From the NCBI GenBank assembly GCA_016859345.1, contig CM029121.1, positions 9,822,911-9,886,910 on the forward strand: a DNA stretch of 64,000 nt, read 5' to 3'. Below, piece after piece: positions 13,501 to 21,800 of the stretch. The notes beneath the pieces are model-generated. The model had not been told where the DNA came from. It did not search any database and worked only from the letters and a program-made list of their open reading frames with translations. Every line of letters begins with the position of its first letter. Positions within the stretch are counted from its first letter, which is position 1. A program made the position numbers and the translations under genes. The stretch is from Istiophorus platypterus. Its lineage: Eukaryota > Chordata > Actinopteri > Istiophoriformes > Istiophoridae.

Positions 13501-15843
13501 CTAATTGCTTAATCAATAAATCATGAAAATAACCTGAAAATGAATCGATCATAAATAGAATCAACAGTAAAGCGTAAATCATGTATGGGAAGTAAAAAAC
13601 AGTAAATTATATCTGTGCCTATTTGTAGACCAGGCCAAAGTGAAATTATATAACAGTAATAACATAACACTTATTCGTGTGATTCTCAACTGAGCAGAGC
13701 TGACCTGAAACACAAGCACAGACGCTGCCAGCTCCAGATGGAGTGTTCTCTAACACACCCTGAAGCAACAGCAGCTCACTCTCATCTGCATATTAGCAAT
13801 GCAAATATGCATTTAAATAGTGTGTGTCAAAATGGAAGAGTATTTTATATGGGTATAAAAAAGCACGTTTGCACGTTTGCAAGTATTTTGTTGTTAGTGA
13901 TGGGTTCAATGAAGAGCTGACTGGAATAGTAAAGATGGAGAGGTTTGAATTTAGAACATCACAGCTGATGTGCCCTGAAGTGAACCCTTTTCCTGATATA
14001 GACAGAAGTATGTGCATAATGGAAAGACAGTTTGCCACCAACATAAACCTCTTTAACCTTTAAGCAGTTTTAAGCTCCATTTTCCAGCACTCTCTTCCTC
14101 ACTAAAGTTGCTAACTGGCATTCAGTCACATACACGCACCCAGCAAACACACACACATTTAGAGAAGACTTGCACGAACACACACATACCCTAATGCATG
14201 CTCAAAATAACGATAGAAATACCGGCGAAGGTTAACTGCATCGTTCACACGTTGAGGTTATAACAGCTGTTGGCAGGTCGTCATGTTCCAGGACCAATGA
14301 AGCAGCTCTTTTATTGATAGTCAAATGTGTGTATGTGTGTCATTTGTTGTGCGCGTGAGTATGTGTGCGCGTCCGTCCTGTGAACCAAATGCCAGGTCAC
14401 TTTTCACCGAGTCATGTGGAGGCTAAAGACTGAATTAGCTGAAGATGGGGGCAGCCTTTTAAAGTGCACCGTGACCTCCTGTTGAACACAAACCCTGCGG
14501 CTGCCTCCTCTTCATTTCTCTTCAAACACACTCACTTGAATGTACATTTAAGAGCAGATAGATTGTCGCTTGAATGCTGAGGACATCTTGTGTGGCTGAG
14601 CCTCAGTGTGTCTTTGCCAGGTTTATCTAATCTTTGCTGCACTGTGGATTTATCCACTTGAGGACATGGCAGTCACATTACTGCCACTTTATGTAACTGC
14701 TGGCTGCAGAGCAAAAGCGGAAGTTTTACTCCACCACAAAGGCACCTGCAGAGTTTCTGTCTGTCTAGTGAAACTTCTCGGCATTACTGCAAACAAACTG
14801 ATAATGCTGTTACTTAGATTATTTTATAAGATAGTGTATTAAATATAATCTATCTATGTGTATATACGATATGTTAATCAGTTTAGAGTGACATCAGGTT
14901 TCAATCCTACATTTTAAGTATTGGTTGTGGGGGGACTTTCGTAACATCTAGATCCTGTACTGTGTCTTTTTAATGTGACAAATTAAACCTTTAATGTCAG
15001 GAATACCAACTCCCTCATTTCATCTTAGTTCAAATTCAGGCATCAGAGTTTTAATTCTTGTCATTATGTCTTTTATACAATGTACAAGCTACATAGATAA
15101 AATCGACATGACTTGACTTGACTTGACGTGGTTTAATATCATAAATCTGAAATGTAATTCTTAACATTGGAAATGTGAGTCAGTGATTCAAACATTTGCT
15201 TTTAAAGAAATGAAGTGTCATGATTGTTCACATGCATTTTTTGACCCATTTTAATCAAAATTAGATTTTAACTGGTTTTATTTGAATGAACGGTATCATA
15301 AATAGATATTTAACAAGTAATATATGATTTTGTGAATACTTAAAAAAGAGCTTTAGTCAGAGTCAGTGAAATGGGCAAGATGGAGTAGAGGGAAAACTGA
15401 GGGCAGCAAATGAAGCTAAAGGCAGGAGAGTGCAAAAGTTGATAGATCGACTTTGAAAGCTTCACTGGCTTTTGTCACATTAGACAGCTAATTTTTAACC
15501 AGCACAGAGTTTAATTATGCTTGTAATTACAGTACAAGCAAACTGAGTAACGCCCCTGCTCTCCCTCACGCTCTGAAACACACACACCAAGTTGCATTCA
15601 TGTCTTTAATAACCCTTTCTCTCTCTCTCTCTCTGTCCCTGTTGTAGGACTGTGGCTTTAGCCACTCGTGGTATCTGTCGGTGTTCAGCATGCTGTGCTG
15701 CCTGGGCATCATCCTGTGTCTGGCCACCTCTGTGGCAGTAGAGTGGACTGGTCTCAAAGTGGCCAAAGAGCTGCACCAAAACCTGCTCAACAAGATCATA
15801 CTGGCCCCCATGAGGTACAGTGCGCAGTGTGTGTGTTGTCTGT

Positions 15844-15898
<55 letters not shown>

Positions 15899-18800
15899 CT
15901 CCAGCTCTGCCTCATGATGGGTGAAATTTGTGTGTGATCATTTAAAAGAGGAAACACAGTTAAAGGCACCTTTTTCGCCCCATTACTCAGGACACCATCT
16001 GCTTTCATTACACAAAACCCAGGAGATGTCTCTTACATGAAGATGCTCACATGAACATAACACACCTGCGTGTACTGTACATATATTTGCATACACAGCT
16101 GAATAAACACATATATTTCAGATCGATGTCAACTGAAGCTTCAAAAATAAATTTTACACATTACTGCACTAAATGTACCGTAATATTCAAGGTTCACATT
16201 TGCTATTATTGAAACAGGAAAGTGTCTCAGATTAAAGGAATTTCTGCACAGAAAACAGACATGTAACAAAAAGACATTGCAGATTTTTTGAACCTTTTGT
16301 AAGAATCATCACAAAAGGTAACTTTTGGTTCATGGCTGCCTTCATATCCCCAGGCTGTTTGAGACGACTCCACTCGGCAGCATCCTCAACAGATTTTCCA
16401 CTGACACAAACACCATCGACCAGCACATCCCGACCACCCTGGAGTGCCTCTCCCGCTCCACCCTGCTGTGTGTGTCTGCCCTGGGTGTCATCTCCTACGT
16501 GACCCCCGTCTTCCTCATCGCCCTCCTGCCCCTGGCAGTCGCCTGCTACTTCATCCAGAAATACTTCCGGATGGCCTCCAGGTGAGTCTGACAGGGCGGA
16601 GTGACGGGTACCACCAGCGCGTTGCTGCATGACATTCTCATCATCAGATGCTCTAATCAGTGCCGAGAACACCGAAGCTGGTGATGTTTCTGGGAATGTG
16701 GGGCGTTGAATGACCAGAGGTGTTTACATCTACAAATAGCACAGGATGGCTTTTAAAAGGTTGATTCCACTGATTTAAGATACTTAAATTTGACTGCCGA
16801 AAGACGTCAAACAATTACAATAACGTAGAATGTATTGTGTATTTATCCCTTACATTTGACAAAAATATAACAGTACAGTCAGATAAATAAACTGTGAAAA
16901 AAATGAATTGAACCGAGACATCCCCGTCTAAGAGTTAAGAGAAGGGGCGGAGGATTGAAATTTTTGGCGAATAAAATTTGATTTCTATTTATTTATCTTT
17001 TCTTCAAGTAAAGTCCTTTTCATGAACGTCTAAACCTCCTAACTACAAATATTAATTTATCATCTGATTTTACTGTTACAGTTTTCTAAATAGCAGCTAT
17101 TTCATGATGTAGCTGATATTTTTTTTTCTCCTTGATGACAGCTCATGGGTCAGTGCTACTTTGAGAAATAGATATCCATAAAACAGATTTCAAACAAGTT
17201 ACTACATCTGTCTGACGTGTGAAACAAAGAACACCTTCTGACCGATATTATTTGAACGATGCTTCAGTCGATATTTCCCTCTCTGCCGTGTCTCTTGTCT
17301 TCTCGTCAGGGACCTGCAGCAGTTGGAGGACAGCACCCAACTCCCTTTGCTGTCCCACTTCTCGGAGACAGTGGAGGGTCTCACCACTATAAGGGCCCTC
17401 AGGTAATCAGTAACAAATCTCCTACTGTGGCCATTGTATGTCCGTGGAGTCTAGTGGTCGAACCACCTTAAACTGAATGACGAATGTCTTTAAGGGATGA
17501 AAAGTCTGGATATCCTGGTCTCTGCTGTGTCAGATTTCTCTCTAAATCTGTATCCCACAAGCCCCTCAGTTCTATGGAAGTGTAATATTTAATTCCTGGT
17601 GCAGTTTTTTAAAACATCATATACTTTCAGTGCCTTTTGGATTTATTTTTGTTAGTAATTTTCTTTTGAATACATGAAATTTCAGTCTAAACATTGCTTT
17701 TCAGTACCAGAAAAGCCCGGCCTCTGTTTTGATTGACTTATTTATTTTTTTTTTTTTTGGCTTCGAAATGTCTTTTTACAGGAAATTCAATTGAAAATAA
17801 TTTAATTAAACTGACATGTTCAAATCCACCCCCTTCATAGTTTTATAGATTGAGTGTCTATATTTTTAATGTAATATTGCAATAAAACCATAGCTTTCTT
17901 TTTAATTGGTTCATGTTTACACAGAACAAGTCAGGTTGCAAAAAAGCTTGCAGGCAGACGGACAGTTGATGTGTGTGTAATTCGGTGTGTAATACAATGA
18001 AATAATCCCTTCCGCTGGCAGGTACGAGCCCAGGTTCAGACAGAGGTTACTGCAGTTCACCGATGCCAACAACATCGCCTCTCTCTTCCTCACCGCAGCC
18101 AATCGGTGGCTGGAGGTCCGCATGGTAACGATCCACCCTTGGTTCAGTTCTTTAAAATTCTCACCAGACTCGTTTCACTGTATGTCAAGCAGCAGCTTGC
18201 TCACATTAATGTCGACGTTGCTGGGTAACTGCTCCCTCTGTTGGGACGGTGAAAAACTGAATTTTCCGCCCTCTTGTTAACGCAAGGATGTTTCTTCGCG
18301 TTTTATGTATCAACTGTGCGGTGCTCACAGCTCGCTGCTTCTCATGTTCTTCACTGGCATGTGTGTTGACAAAAACCTGCTGTGTAATACTAGATCCCCC
18401 TTTATTTTATTTATTTTTTCGAATCATTTAGCGATGTGTTATCTTCTTGCGGCCTCGGTGACATTGCCCCTCTCTGCAGGAGTACATTGGAGCCTGTGTG
18501 GTGCTGGTGGCAGCGGTAGCCTCCATCACTAACTGTCTCTACAACCAGCTGTCAACCGGTCTGGTGGGGCTGGGGCTGACGTACGCGCTCATGGTGAGGC
18601 CTTGTGTATGTAGTGTGTGAGCTCACCTGCCCTTTTTAAGGACCATACATGTGGTTTTATATGTTTTATATGAAAATAATGCATAATCTACATTATTGTC
18701 AAACTTTTACAAAGATTTTAGATTTATATCCCCAGTTTAGAAGGAAGTGCGTTGTTCTGCCTTTTTTCTGTATCTAACTGTATTTTTATATCTTTAATTA

Positions 18801-21800
18801 TATTAAGGATTCATTACTTTGGGGTTTATTTTGACAGAATCATTTTTTCTGATTATAATGGCTAAATGATTCTAAAATCTGAATGGAAATCACAATTAAA
18901 AAGCACTGCTTACAACGCAAACACCAGTAGATTGATGTCTCCCCCCTACAGGGGAGACAGATGGAGTGATTTATAACGAGAACAACTTGGGATGCATAAT
19001 CAGTGGCTCATTTGCATTTTCTTCCCATTTTTATCTTAACTTTCTCCTCTTGCTGCTGAAAAACACAACTTTATAACGTATAGGAAATGTAAAACCCACT
19101 GAAGATCCATCGAAACTGATCTGTTCGTTTAAACCTGGATGAAATTCACTGTATATAACCTACTGTGTCTTGAAGTACCTTCTATAGATCCTCTCGATCT
19201 TTTTAAAGAAAGTCCTTCTCTGTAAACTGTAGATGGACTGAAAATTAAAACCAATGAATCTCTTATGTAATGCAGCCTGAGAGAACTGTATGGTGACATT
19301 TACCCAACTCATGTCCACTCCCCTCCTCCACCTCCTCCTCCTCCTCCTCCTCCTCCTCCTTCTTCTCCTCCTCCATGTATCAGGTATCTAACTATATGAA
19401 CTGGATGGTGCGTAATCTGGCAGACATGGAAGTACAGCTCGGCTCAGTCAAGAGGATTAACGGCCTGCTCAAAACTGAACCAGAGAATTACGAGGGGCTG
19501 CTCAGTGAGTGCAGCAACAATGTCACAGTATCACCTTAAATTAAACCTACTTTCACAAAGTCAGCAAAAGAGATCGCATCTGCTTTCCTCTGGGGTCAAT
19601 GGTTTTGTGTTTTTTCTGTCATTTAGGATGAAGTTTAAAGTTAGTCCACATTTACTCCACATTCATCATTAGCAACCCAACAGGAGGCATCCTAATGCTC
19701 ACGGGAGATGTAACTTTAAGTATTAGTTGGTGCCACTATATCCCTCAATAATCTAAGTTATATGCATATTTCCTTTCAGCCGAAAGGGATTTTAGAAAGA
19801 GGCCAGTAGCCCTTTTTAAAAGACACCATTACCAAATTAAGACGTAACCAAACCATTATGTTGAGTGGGTTTCCTCTAGTTTATGTTTTTTTCGAGGGGT
19901 AGAAAAAAGTGAAAGCCCCATTCCATTGATGTTCCTGTGTCTTTCTCAGCTGTGTCTCAGGTCCCTGACGGCTGGCCCCGGCAGGGAGAGATCAAGATCC
20001 AGAACCTGAGCGTCCGATACGACGCCACGCTGAAGCCCGTGCTCAAAAATGTCAACGCACACATCAGCCCCGGACAGAAGGTAACCACACCTAGGAAACC
20101 TGTGTTAGAACATGGGACAAGCACAAATACCAGCAGAATAGTCTATGAATTCATGACATTTATAAGCAGATTGGTGATAGATGAGTTGAATCGTTTGTTT
20201 CAGGTGGGGATCTGTGGCAGGACAGGCAGCGGCAAATCCTCTTTCTCCTTGGCCTTCTTCCGCATGGTGGACATGTTTGAGGGTACGACATTTTACATCA
20301 GTTCGACGATACAATTGAAATAAATGAAACGATGATGAAAATGAGCAGTCAAATATGGAAACAAGGTTTCTAAATGCAACACTAGCTACAAAAAGCCTGG
20401 TTCATTAGTGTACCAAATGTTGAGAATTTGCTGAGAATTTGCTGTTTATTATTGTGCTTTTTAATCTAGATGATCTGCGATGTTTTTGTGTGTTATAAGT
20501 TTTGTTTTTTTTCCTCTTTCAAAGGGAGGATTGTGATCGATAACATCGACATCGCCAAGCTGCCTCTGCAGACCCTCAGGTCTCGCCTGTCCATCATTCT
20601 CCAAGACCCCATCCTGTTCAGTGGCACCATCCGGTAAAGTCGACTTCACCTCGCCACAGATATTACCAACAGGAAGTAGTCGTTACAGCAGTTTAGATTT
20701 GGTGATACTGATAGTCTGACCACTAACAGGAGCAGTTTGCAAACTGTGACACTCTTATGAGACACTTATGTGAGTCATCGGCGGAGAGTTTGTAGATAAG
20801 ATGAAATTCCTTGAAAACTCTTCTGCAGGGGTTTATTTTTAGACTTCAGCCTAAGTGACCTTAAAAGCTTTGCTATGTCAGAGAAGAACAGATGAGGAGA
20901 AATTATAAAGAAGCTGTGAGTTGCTGTCAGGCAGATCAAGTAAAGTATATTTCAGTGTAAAGCTTGTTTATAAGTTTTGGTGTCTCATACTGAGCTGACT
21001 CCCAACGTTTATTGAAATATTGATAACACAATCCTCAGAAACATTTCAAATAGATAGAGGTCATGATGAAAATTTTATCTTTACCTCTTTAACTTTAATG
21101 TTGGCACTGAGTGAGGAGGGGGGGTTAAGGTTGGGGATAAATGTTGCTAGAGCTGCACAGTTTACTGAGTAATCATCGATAGAAAGTAAATCTGTGCCTT
21201 TTTTTAAAACCATTTCATCAATTAAGTCATTTTTCAATCAAAAAATGTCGAATATTGGATGGTTAGAGGTTCTCAGATGTGAGAATCAAGACATCAAATG
21301 ATGTCACCTTGGGTTATTTTTCCACTGTTGCCTCATGTTTTAGAGACTAAACAATTAATTGATTAAAAGAAAACAATAAATAGATTAATCAAAAAATCAA
21401 AAGCATTGAAAAGCATTGTAATACCTGTGTGTGTAGGTTCAATCTGGACCCAGAGGTGAAGGCTACGGATGAGATGCTGTGGGAAGCTCTGGAGATTGCT
21501 CAACTGAAGCCCGTTGTTAAATCACTTCCAGGAGGCCTGGGTGAGAAAACTCTGTGTGTGTGTATGAGAGAGGGAGAGAGAGAGAGAGAGAAAGGACTGT
21601 GCACTCAAATAATGTACACAAACAAGAAATCTAGAACATATTCAAATGTTCATAATTATTTTTTAAAAAGTCGAAGCTAACTCTGCCACTGATGCGTACA
21701 ATCACCCCTTCTTTGGTGTCGCCTGCTCGCCATGTCCTGCAGCGGCTCAGGTCTCTCGATACAAAGATCAGGCTGCTGTATCAGAATACATGGGCATTCA

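Larger units (their letters stand above)
15815..18021 (+). other. abcc8 introns between TMD2 exons
   Basis: The three introns (15815-16353, 16582-17309, 17403-18021) contain a (TG)n/(AG)n microsatellite at 15851-15898 and a poly(T) run near 17747-17758. No other feature recognised between the two TMD2 exons. Confidence 0.8.
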
